DNA of 30,752 bases from Lachnospiraceae bacterium. GTDB lineage: Bacteria > Bacillota > Clostridia > Lachnospirales > Lachnospiraceae. Each line of letters starts with the position of its first letter. Within the stretch, counting starts at the first letter, position 1. Below, piece by piece: positions 23,677 to 30,752 of this stretch. The notes below the pieces were generated by a model that was not told the origin of the DNA, searched no databases, and was given only the letters and a program-made list of their open reading frames with translations. The stretch covers positions 1 to 30,752 of the forward strand of contig VSNO01000032.1 of the NCBI GenBank assembly GCA_009774375.1, in the 5' to 3' direction. The translations under genes were made by a program, and so were the position numbers.

Positions 23677-24856
23677 CTTCTGTTTTCCACCCCCAATAAG
23701 CTCTCGCTCTCTCCACCACGACCTGCATGGTATCCTCCTCGCTGCACGGATACCGCTTCTTGATCTCCGTATCCGCGGAAAATCCGCCGGTTCTCTGGTA
23801 ATATATGCTGTAATCACTCCTGACTGCCAGCTGGTGATCCTCGTCCTCGTAACTGTACTTTGCCAGCACCACGATATCTTTCAGCCCATCACCGTCAATA
23901 TCCCGGCAGTTGATGCCCTTCAACGCATACAGGTTATCGTAATCGCCCATGGGCTGCAGTGCGGACAGGATGTAATCCTGCTCATTGACAAGGTATATCA
24001 TGAACACGTCATAGTCCGCTATATGATAAGTACCCGGCACGACCTGCAGCTTCCCCAGCTTGCCAAACGTTCTCGTGTAACATTGCTCCGATATGATCTG
24101 GAATCCGTTCTGCAGAAGCTCCTGCAGCGTGACTGCCGTGTACAGGAATTCCGTGGAATAACCATCCCTGACAAACGCCGTGATGGAGTCCGTGTTCTGG
24201 TTCATGCCGAAGCGGTTGATCTTGTCCGAGATGCGGTAATCCCTGTAAAAGATCAGCCCCTCCGTGTCCTGAAAGAGAACATCCCCGATCCGGTATTTCC
24301 GATCGCCGCCGACCTCGCAGGATGTGATCAGTATAATATCCGTCAGCTGGTCGCCGTTCAGATCCTGAAAGGCCACAGAGACCAGCTCCTGCTTTGGCTG
24401 CCGCATCTGCCCGAGCACGCAGCTGTTCGTCTCAAAGCGGTCCGTCTTGTACACGATCCTGTCATCTTCATCTATGAAAAACAGCGCCAGACGGTTGTAG
24501 GTGCTGTCATATGCGGGGATCATCAGCATCGGCGCCTCCAGACCCATTTTCAGCTCCTTCACGTCCGCCTCGGGATCCGCCTTTATCTGCCGCACCAGTT
24601 CCGTCTCCATCTCCTTCTGCCGGTCGATCTCGTACTGAACCGGAAAGATATGGATATCCACTGTCTCAAAACCGTTTTCCGTGATATCTGCCCTGTTTTC
24701 GACTGCTGCAAAGCGCGCGTTGTACTCCTCGTACTGTGCACGGACATTCTCCTTATTTTCAGCGGATCTTGCAGGCAGGCGCGGTGCGAGCAGCGCCGTC
24801 ATGTATATGGCTGCAAAAAGCATCGTTTTCTGCAGTTTCCTCTTTCTCATGATCAT
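23669..24856 (-). CDS. Exported protein with FG-GAP/VCBS-like calcium repeats
   Basis: The 395-residue protein has a basic N terminus (MIMRKRKLQK) and a hydrophobic signal segment (about 11-27). Most of the rest is soluble and exported. Two short Asp-rich loops, DLNGDQLTD and DIDGDGLKD, each followed by a hydrophobic strand (IILI, IVVLAKY), match FG-GAP/VCBS beta-propeller calcium sites. The ATG at 24856 has GAAAGG four bases away; 84 bases of open frame further upstream lie in the promoter. It is the first gene of an operon with regulator, kinase and accessory protein, so it may sense or bind something at the wall for that system. That link is inferred. Confidence 0.78.
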   Translation of the reverse strand: MIMRKRKLQKTMLFAAIYMTALLAPRLPARSAENKENVRAQYEEYNARFAAVENRADITENGFETVDIHIFPVQYEIDRQKEMETELVRQIKADPEADVKELKMGLEAPMLMIPAYDSTYNRLALFFIDEDDRIVYKTDRFETNSCVLGQMRQPKQELVSVAFQDLNGDQLTDIILITSCEVGGDRKYRIGDVLFQDTEGLIFYRDYRISDKINRFGMNQNTDSITAFVRDGYSTEFLYTAVTLQELLQNGFQIISEQCYTRTFGKLGKLQVVPGTYHIADYDVFMIYLVNEQDYILSALQPMGDYDNLYALKGINCRDIDGDGLKDIVVLAKYSYEDEDHQLAVRSDYSIYYQRTGGFSADTEIKKRYPCSEEDTMQVVVERARAYWGWKTEDD

Positions 24857-24896
24857 CTTACCTTTCGTATTGTTCCATAAAACACTGGCTATTTCT

Positions 24897-24926
24897 ATAT
24901 TACCACTACCGGAAAACAAAAGTAAA
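24897..24926 (-). promoter_or_regulatory. Probable promoter of the FG-GAP / two-component operon
   Basis: On the minus strand TTTACT (24926-24921) and TAATAT (24902-24897) are 18 bases apart. Transcription would begin near 24890, about 34 bases before the ATG. It is divergent from the promoter at 24934-24962. Confidence 0.5.
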
Positions 24927-24933
24927 TAAAAGT

Positions 24934-24962
24934 TTGCCATTCTGTATATGAAATGATAAAAT
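24934..24962 (+). promoter_or_regulatory. Promoter of the second AAA/nuclease gene
   Basis: TTGCCA (24934-24939) and TAAAAT (24957-24962) are 17 bases apart. The -10 overlaps the ATG at 24953, so translation must start further down, which supports the ATG at 24998. Confidence 0.6.
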
Positions 24963-24997
24963 TATTTGAAAGCTTTCACGGAAAGGATATTGCATCG

Positions 24998-26728
24998 ATG
25001 ACAAATACACCCATTTCAATCGGAACACAGGACTTTGAAAAACTGAGGACATCCGCCTCCTTCTACATCGACAAGACGGATCTCATAAGGGAATGGTGGG
25101 AGCGGCAGGACGATGTGACGCTGATCACCCGCCCACGGCGTTTTGGGAAGACGCTGAACCTGAGTATGATGGAATGCTTCTTTTCAAAAAAATATGCCGG
25201 AAGAGATGATCTGTTTGAGGGCCTGTCCATATGGAAAAGTCAAAAGTACCGCGAGTTACAGGGAACCTTTCCCGTTCTCTCGCTGAGCTTTGCCGCCGTC
25301 AAGGGAACGACCTATCAGAATACAAAGGAAGCGGTCATCACCGTACTGAGAAAACTGTACGAAAAGCACGATTACCTTCTGACAGGAGACGCACTGAGCG
25401 AATCCGAAAAGAAAACATTCCATACATTAGGCCAGTATATCGAACCTGACAAAGATCCCGTCAGGGAGATCTCGGACAACACGATCGCATGGGCATTGAA
25501 TACGCTGATGTCCTACATGACCCGGCATTTTGGTCAGAAAGTGATCGTTTTTCTGGACGAATACGACACGCCTTTGCAGGAAGCCTATATTCACGGTTAC
25601 TGGGACGAGCTCACTTCCCTCGTACGCAGTATGTTCAATTCCACCTTCAAGACAAACGACCATCTTTACCGTGCCCTCATGACCGGCATCACACGGGTCA
25701 GCAAAGAATCGATCTTCTCAGATCTGAATAACCTGATGGTCGTGACCACCACTTCCGAGGAGTATTGTTCCGCATTTGGTTTCACGGAACAGGAAGTGAT
25801 GCAGACACTGGACGAGCAGCAGCGCTCATATGAGATGGCAGACATACGGCGCTGGTATGACGGATTTGTATTTGGCAGCCTTGACAATATCTATAATCCA
25901 TGGTCGATCACCATGTATCTGCGCACCGGGGAATACGGGACATACTGGGCCGACACCAGCTCCAACGCCCTTGTCTCCGAGTTGATGCGGACAGGAACGC
26001 CTAAGCTGAAAATGCAGTTGGAAGACCTGATCGCCGGAAAATACCTGGAAACAGAGCTGGACGAACAGGTCATCTTTGAACAGTTGAAACAGAAAAAGGG
26101 CGCGATCTGGAGCCTGCTGATCGCGAGCGGATACTTAAAACCCGAACTGCGCACGTTCAACCGTGAATCCGGCAGGTTCCTTTACAGGATCCGGCTCACA
26201 AACCATGAGGTTGCGCTGATGTTCCGGGATATGATCGCTTCCTGGTTCCCGGAAGACGAGACCTCGTACTGCAATTTCCAGCGGGCGCTGCTGGCCGGAG
26301 ACCTTGATTATATGAACCAGTATATGAACGACGTCGCGGAGGAAATGTTCGGCAGCTTTGACACTGGACGCAGACCTTCCGAAAAAAAACAGCCCGAGCG
26401 ATTTTACCATGGTTTCGTGCTCGGACTGATCGTAGACCTGTCCGGGCGCTACCACATACGCTCGAACAGAGAGAGCGGCCTGGGACGCTATGATGTCATG
26501 ATGGAACCCCTGAACGATGCAGACGATGCCATCGTCATAGAATTCAAAGTATTCTCAAAACAGAAAGACAAAACACTCAAAAGGGCAGTGGAAAATGCCC
26601 TGAAACAGATTGACACAATGAAATACGACACGGAACTGCTCGCAAGGGGCATCCCCAAAAAGCGAATCCGTCACTATGGATTCGCTTTTGATGGACAGAC
26701 CGTCCTGATCGGAGATGGCAGTTCCTAA
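24998..26728 (+). CDS. AAA-ATPase-like / PD-(D/E)XK nuclease-domain protein (second subtype)
   Basis: The 576-residue protein has IGTQDFEKLR...FYIDKTDLIREWW, Walker A RPRRFGKT (45-52) and Walker B VIVFLDEYDTPLQEA (182-196). Its TGITRVSKESIFSDLNN sensor region and RRWYDGFVFG...YNPWSI lid are typical of the AAA-ATPase_like family. The C-terminal PD-(D/E)XK domain shows Asp in GRYDVMM, Glu-x-Lys in IVIEFKV, and the ALKQID..KY helix. It is longer than and clearly distinct from the MGIYLN-type copies at 17329 and 29549. A GGAAAGG ribosome site lies about 11 bases before the chosen ATG. It is monocistronic, and its stop overlaps that of the convergent ABC permease by 3 bases. Function is unproven. 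Confidence 0.9.
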   Translation: MTNTPISIGTQDFEKLRTSASFYIDKTDLIREWWERQDDVTLITRPRRFGKTLNLSMMECFFSKKYAGRDDLFEGLSIWKSQKYRELQGTFPVLSLSFAAVKGTTYQNTKEAVITVLRKLYEKHDYLLTGDALSESEKKTFHTLGQYIEPDKDPVREISDNTIAWALNTLMSYMTRHFGQKVIVFLDEYDTPLQEAYIHGYWDELTSLVRSMFNSTFKTNDHLYRALMTGITRVSKESIFSDLNNLMVVTTTSEEYCSAFGFTEQEVMQTLDEQQRSYEMADIRRWYDGFVFGSLDNIYNPWSITMYLRTGEYGTYWADTSSNALVSELMRTGTPKLKMQLEDLIAGKYLETELDEQVIFEQLKQKKGAIWSLLIASGYLKPELRTFNRESGRFLYRIRLTNHEVALMFRDMIASWFPEDETSYCNFQRALLAGDLDYMNQYMNDVAEEMFGSFDTGRRPSEKKQPERFYHGFVLGLIVDLSGRYHIRSNRESGLGRYDVMMEPLNDADDAIVIEFKVFSKQKDKTLKRAVENALKQIDTMKYDTELLARGIPKKRIRHYGFAFDGQTVLIGDGSS

Positions 26729-28596
26729 AGAACATTTTTCCGGTACACTGCCACCGATAACATATAGCAGAGCACAAACACCGCAAATACCGCCAGCGTG
26801 CTGACGACATAGATCGAAAACAGGCTGGTGTGCATCATCCTGCCGAGTGCGTGCACGGAAAAGTACGCGGACACGGCCATGACGGCAAAGGGCAGCATGT
26901 ATGCGCTCAGCAGCTCCTGCGCGATCGATGCGCCGATCGTCCCCGACGGAATCCCGAGCTTTCTCAGGACGAGATACCGTTCTTTTTCCTCAAACGAGTC
27001 GTTGTAGAGTTTCATGAACATGATGCAGCCGCACGCGACGACAAACACCAGAAACATAAAGATACACAGCGAGTGGAGCGCCTTGATCCAGTCCTTGTCA
27101 TTGTCAAACGGATCGACCGCCACGCGCGCCGTAAAATTCTCATCGGTATTGCTGATCAGGGTGTCGACCGCCGCGCGCGCCGCCGCAAAATCCATGTCGT
27201 CGGCAAGCTTATAATTGTGGATATACAGCATCGTTCCCTGCTCTTTCAGGCGCTCGTACTCCCTGTCCGACACCACGTAAAAACACCCCATATCCCGCTG
27301 CATATAGCCGATATATGCGTCTCTGACTGTCCGCGTCGCCAGATACGCCTTCCCGCCGATCGTCACCGGATACGGCTTCTCATGGACGATCAGGGACATC
27401 AGTATCTGATACGCCAGATAAACAGTCTCATCATCCGCCGGTTCAGACAGATCAAACCTTTCTCCGCGCTCCTGCGCCACGCGCTTCACCTCGGAATATT
27501 TCAGCACGAGATGGTCCTGATCCAGACTCAGCGCCGTAAGCGATGTCTGACAGGCGATATCGCCCGCCCCGCCGATCAGCGCGGACGCCTTTTCTCCCAG
27601 ACCGCTCTGGTTGGTGAGCAGCTGGAACGTATACTGGTTGTCAAAGCGGACTATATTGTGGTAGCGCTCCTTCATCGCAAATCCGGTCGCAAGCGCCGTG
27701 ACCGAGCAGATCCCTACGATGCAGACCATAGCATAGGTGCGGTAATTTTTCCGCATGCGGAAGACCATCTGATTGACCCACAGACATCTCTGCCCGCGGT
27801 ACAGAAAGTGTTTGTTGGCTGAGAGCGTCTGAAAAGCAAGCGGGATCAGACCCCCGAACAGCAGATATACCCCGGCAATGACAAGCACCACCGCCAGCAG
27901 GGCATTGTTCAGCATACTCTGCCTTCCGCCCTTATTTGCCAGATAATAGCCAGCCGAGAGCACGGCAGCACCCAGCGCCGCTTTTGCAGACAAGGCCGCC
28001 ATCGGCATGCGCACATACTCGTTCTGCCTAGCTGCCGAGATCATATTGAGCACACTGCTGTGCGTGATGTTCCAGTATCCTTTCAGTGCAAAAAAGAAGT
28101 ACATCGCCAAAAATGACACTCCCGTCACGTTTACTGCCTTCCATGAGACGCCGAACCGGACGTCAACCGCGATATCGGACACTGCGCTCATGATCATCTG
28201 AAACAGCCCCCCCAGCAGTGCGCCGGATCCGATCCCCGCCGCCAGTGCAGTGACCCCCACAAAACTGATCTCGATCACGTAGAGCCTGCCGATCTTCCGG
28301 TTCGACATACCCATAAAGATATAAATCCCGATCTCCCGCTTGCGCCTCGTCAGAAAGACATTGGTCGCATACCACAGGAAAAAGAACATGAAACAGCCAA
28401 GCACGACGGACACGGTCTCGACCAGCATATCGATGTACTGCTTATTGCGCTCTCCCAGGACCGCAAACGGCCCGGAATAAATAAGATTCTGGAAATTGAA
28501 CAGGATCAGGATCGTAAATGCCAGGGAGAGCACCAGCGACAGATAGCTCCTGAAACTGTTTCTGAAATTCATAAAGGCAAGACGTAACACTCTCAT
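26725..28596 (-). CDS. BceB/FtsX-type ABC transporter permease
   Basis: The 623-residue protein has about ten helices: one near the N terminus (18-38), then clusters at 60-80, 110-135, 150-170 and 200-250, another near 285-310, and a last set at about 510-615. A large outside domain (about 315-500) sits before the final three helices. This is the plan of BceB-type permeases for peptide-antibiotic detoxification and sensing. FtsX-like cores flank the loop (FLTRRKREIGIYIFMGMSNRKIG and FEEKERYLVLRKLGIPSGTIG). The ATG overlaps the ATPase stop as ATGA. No bceRS-type regulator or kinase lies next to it, which is unusual for the family. Its stop overlaps the convergent gene by 3 bases. Confidence 0.9.
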   Translation of the reverse strand: MRVLRLAFMNFRNSFRSYLSLVLSLAFTILILFNFQNLIYSGPFAVLGERNKQYIDMLVETVSVVLGCFMFFFLWYATNVFLTRRKREIGIYIFMGMSNRKIGRLYVIEISFVGVTALAAGIGSGALLGGLFQMIMSAVSDIAVDVRFGVSWKAVNVTGVSFLAMYFFFALKGYWNITHSSVLNMISAARQNEYVRMPMAALSAKAALGAAVLSAGYYLANKGGRQSMLNNALLAVVLVIAGVYLLFGGLIPLAFQTLSANKHFLYRGQRCLWVNQMVFRMRKNYRTYAMVCIVGICSVTALATGFAMKERYHNIVRFDNQYTFQLLTNQSGLGEKASALIGGAGDIACQTSLTALSLDQDHLVLKYSEVKRVAQERGERFDLSEPADDETVYLAYQILMSLIVHEKPYPVTIGGKAYLATRTVRDAYIGYMQRDMGCFYVVSDREYERLKEQGTMLYIHNYKLADDMDFAAARAAVDTLISNTDENFTARVAVDPFDNDKDWIKALHSLCIFMFLVFVVACGCIMFMKLYNDSFEEKERYLVLRKLGIPSGTIGASIAQELLSAYMLPFAVMAVSAYFSVHALGRMMHTSLFSIYVVSTLAVFAVFVLCYMLSVAVYRKNVL

Positions 28597-29354
28597 GCGA
28601 AATCCCCTCCGATCGAAGTCTGCAGGTCAATGATCCTGTTGTAGAACTCCTTCCTGTCACTCCCCCTGCTGATCCGGCATTTCATCATGCCGTCGCTCAG
28701 CAGATACACATCCTTTGCATACGATGCGCAGTGCGGATCGTGCGTCACCATCAGGATCGTCGCCTGCCCGCTCTCATTTACCCTGCACAGACAGTGCAGC
28801 AGATCCTTTCCCGCCCTGGAGTCGAGCGCCCCCGTCGGCTCGTCGGCAAAGATGATCTCCGGCTCCGTGATCAATGCCCTGCAAACAGCCCCTCTCTGCT
28901 TCTGTCCGCCGGACAACTGATACGGATATTTGCGAAGCTGCGCCTCCAGACCAAAAGCCGCCGCAAGCTCCCTTGTCCTGTCCAGGATCTTTTTCGCCGG
29001 CGCACCGTCAAGCGCGAGCGGCAGCGCGATATTGTCTTGCAGCGTCATGGTATCCAGCAGATTGTAATCCTGAAACACAAAGCCGATCTTGTCCTTGCGA
29101 AGCTTTGCCAGCTCCCTGTTCGAGATGTGCGTCACATCATGTCCGTCGAGCGTGACCATGCCCTGCGTGGGCTTGTCGATCGTGGATAAGATATTCAGGA
29201 GCGTCGTCTTGCCCGAGCCCGACGGCCCCATGATCGCGATAAAATCATTTTTGTAAATGGTCAGATCGATCCCTTTGAGCACCGTCGTCTGGAAATCTTT
29301 TGCGCCGTAACTCTTGATCAGGTTTTTGATCTCTACTACTTTGTTGTCGTTCAT
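28593..29354 (-). CDS. ABC transporter ATP-binding protein (BceA/MacB type)
   Basis: The 253-residue protein has Walker A GPSGSGKTT (43-51), Q-loop FVFQDYN (92-98), signature LSGGQ (147-151), Walker B IIFADEP (167-173) with TGALD, and the H-loop VTHD (203-206). It drives the permease encoded next. The signature continues KQRGAVCRAL, an uncommon variant of the usual QQRVAIARAL, with Gly and Cys at buried positions. The start at 29354 precedes the family's first strand (VVEIKNL) closely. An ATG at 29384 would add ten residues, and GGGAGG lies between the two, 13 bases from the chosen start. Confidence 0.93.
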   Translation of the reverse strand: MNDNKVVEIKNLIKSYGAKDFQTTVLKGIDLTIYKNDFIAIMGPSGSGKTTLLNILSTIDKPTQGMVTLDGHDVTHISNRELAKLRKDKIGFVFQDYNLLDTMTLQDNIALPLALDGAPAKKILDRTRELAAAFGLEAQLRKYPYQLSGGQKQRGAVCRALITEPEIIFADEPTGALDSRAGKDLLHCLCRVNESGQATILMVTHDPHCASYAKDVYLLSDGMMKCRISRGSDRKEFYNRIIDLQTSIGGDFA

Positions 29355-29419
29355 CTTACTCTTTTTTACCTCCCGTGTGATCATTTTACAGAGCCTCTGT
29401 ATGATCCCTATTGTAAGAT

Positions 29420-29453
29420 ATTTTATCACAAAAATCCTTACATTCGCCTTACA
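29420..29453 (-). promoter_or_regulatory. Direct-repeat operator and promoter of the ABC transporter operon
   Basis: On the minus strand TGTAAGG occurs at 29453-29447 and again at 29442-29436, an exact 11-base period. TAAAAT (29425-29420) is the likely -10, and no good -35 is present because the repeats occupy that place. Tandem half-sites one helical turn apart over the -35 are how OmpR-type regulators activate a promoter. The predicted start is near 29413, giving a leader of about 58 bases. Confidence 0.6.
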
Positions 29454-29484
29454 GTTTTCTGCTGCATCTAATTCCTGATATTTC

Positions 29485-29513
29485 TTGTAAAGATCAGTGT
29501 TTTGAAGTAAGAT
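29485..29513 (+). promoter_or_regulatory. Promoter of the third AAA/nuclease gene
   Basis: TTGTAA (29485-29490) and TAAGAT (29508-29513) are 17 bases apart. A GGAGG ribosome site lies 5 bases before the ATG at 29549. It is divergent from the ABC promoter, with about 30 bases between the two control regions. Confidence 0.55.
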
Positions 29514-29548
29514 AATATTTAGAACACATTCAGAGCGCGGAGGTTGAT

Positions 29549-30721
29549 ATGGGAATCTATCTGAACACAGGTGTCAAAAAATTTAACAGTGCTTTACAAT
29601 CCAAAATTTACGTAGATAAAACCGGCTTTTTGGAATATACCAATTCTGTCATTGACACAGAAGACCGATATATCTGCCTCAGCCGCCCAAGGCGTTTTGG
29701 TAAATCCATCACGGCAGCAATGCTGGCTGCCTACTACGGAAAGGGCTTTGATTCCAGTGCACTTTTTGACGGAAGGCGCATCGCGCAGTCAGCGGACTAC
29801 CAAAAGTATATGAATCAGTACGACGTTATTCAGGTGGATATGAATGTATTCCGCCACCGTCTGGATCCACAGACAGCACAGTCCATATCTGCAAGTGAAA
29901 CCGTCATCCTGTTTCAAAAAGAAGTTGTCAGGGAAATCAGGGAAGCCTACCCCGGCAGCCTTGACAGCGCAGAGATCGATCTGCCAAACGCATTGACCAG
30001 AGTTCACGAAATGACAGGATCCATTTTTATCGTGATCATCGACGAGTGGGACACGATCTTCCGCGAGGATCCGGACGATGAGGAAGCGCAGGAACAATAT
30101 CTGAAACTCCTGCGCGGTCTGTTCAAAGACGATGTCATCGAGATGCTCGGCGGCGGACACTGCCGCGCCAACCCCGATAAATTCCAGAATGACATGGTAA
30201 CTTTCAGGAGCAGGGACGATGTGTTTGCCCTGCTGATCCATCTCGGATATCTCGCCTTCGACCATGACCGCCGAGAAGTCTATATCCCAAACGAGGAGAT
30301 CCGCAGCGAGTTTGTCAATGCCATCGAGGGCAGCGAGTGGAATACCGTCGTCAGTGCGATCGCAGCCTCCGACAAGCTTCTGCGCGCCACCCTGAAAAAA
30401 GAGGAAGAAAAAGTCGCGGACGCAATCGGCAGGGTGCACATGGAGAATATCTCTGTCATCCGATACAATGACGAGAATTCCTTAAGCTGCGTCATCACGC
30501 TCGCCTACTACAGCGCGATGAAGGATTATGTCCTCATCCGGGAGTTTCCCACAGGCGAAGGCTTTGCAGATATCGTGTTTCTGCCAAGACAGCATACGGA
30601 CAGTCCGGCGCTGCTTGTCGAGTTAAAATACGACCACACCGCCGAGAGCGCCATCGACCAGATCAGGACAAGAAAAGAGGCTGTAAAAAATCTTGTGTCT
30701 ATGAACAAAAAATTTTCTTGA
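29549..30721 (+). pseudogene. AAA-ATPase-like / PD-(D/E)XK gene with internal in-frame deletion and broken 3' end
   Basis: The 390-residue product starts MGIYLNTGVKKF...IYVDKTG and aligns with the 528-residue protein at 17329. Walker A RPRRFGKS (46-53), Walker B IVIIDEWD (161-168) and the PD-(D/E)XK core (Asp341, Glu358-x-Lys360, QIRTRK) are present. Between Asp194 and Asp195 (base 30131) exactly the equivalent of residues 187-305 of the homologue is missing. That is 119 residues holding the TGILPxKKYG sensor and the whole lid. The frame is kept. After residue 376 (about 30677) the sequence leaves the family and stops 14 residues later, so the last 40 or so residues are lost too. Promoter and ribosome site look intact, so the product may be made, but ATPase function is doubtful. 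Confidence 0.75.
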
Positions 30722-30752
30722 TATGAATTAGATATGTAGAAAAATGTTGTCA

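Noticed and set aside
23834..24880. 348-codon plus-strand open frame
   Set aside because: It is antisense to the FG-GAP-like gene, with low-complexity, His/Leu-rich sequence.
24953..24997. Earlier ATG for the second AAA/nuclease gene
   Set aside because: It overlaps the predicted -10 element, so it would not be in the transcript.

Overview
The window reads as chromosomal DNA from an anaerobic Firmicute of the Clostridia, most likely a Lachnospiraceae member. The reasons are purine-rich AGGAGG-type ribosome sites, sigma-A promoters with 17-base spacers, a DUF4956 / Cthe_2159-like / two-component cluster, and three AAA-ATPase-like plus PD-(D/E)XK proteins of a kind expanded in that group. Family names come from motif recognition by eye; no database search was run. 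No rRNA, tRNA or CRISPR array was seen.

Region 1 (1-10713, all minus strand) is a surface-glycan operon. In transcription order it encodes a GT-C-like membrane protein, an SH3-domain membrane protein, a polyprenyl-phosphate-type GT2, a GT4, two more GT2 enzymes, a TIM-barrel sugar isomerase/epimerase, an NAD-dependent epimerase and two FkbM methyltransferases. Several starts overlap the preceding stop by four bases. The last FkbM gene is AT-rich and loses its family sequence about 60 bases from the window edge. Upstream lies a small secreted protein gene (10842-11468) with a clear promoter; an inverted repeat separates it from the glycan operon.

Region 2 (11711-16400, minus) is an operon of DUF4956 membrane protein, a beta-helix carbohydrate-binding lipoprotein, an OmpR-type response regulator and a histidine kinase. 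The gene that normally leads this cluster, a VTC-type polyphosphate polymerase, survives only as about 78 C-terminal codons. Beside the break is a tyrosine recombinase that has lost its catalytic tyrosine; its 3' end runs into a sigma-28 (SigD)-like promoter followed at once by a perfect hairpin terminator. This is a rearrangement scar.

Region 3 (17329-26728) holds an AAA/PD-(D/E)XK gene, an amidase-deacetylase fusion for peptidoglycan, and a four-gene operon (FG-GAP-like exported protein, response regulator, kinase, membrane-anchored accessory protein). Three TGTAA-type repeats at an 11-base period, matching the WalR box, lie upstream of the amidase-deacetylase gene, which suggests wall-stress control. 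A divergent second AAA/PD-(D/E)XK gene ends in a 3-base stop-to-stop overlap with the next gene.

Region 4 (26725-30752) holds a Bce/FtsX-type ABC transporter with paired direct repeats at its promoter but no adjacent two-component system, and a third AAA/PD-(D/E)XK gene carrying an exact in-frame loss of about 119 codons and a broken 3' end.
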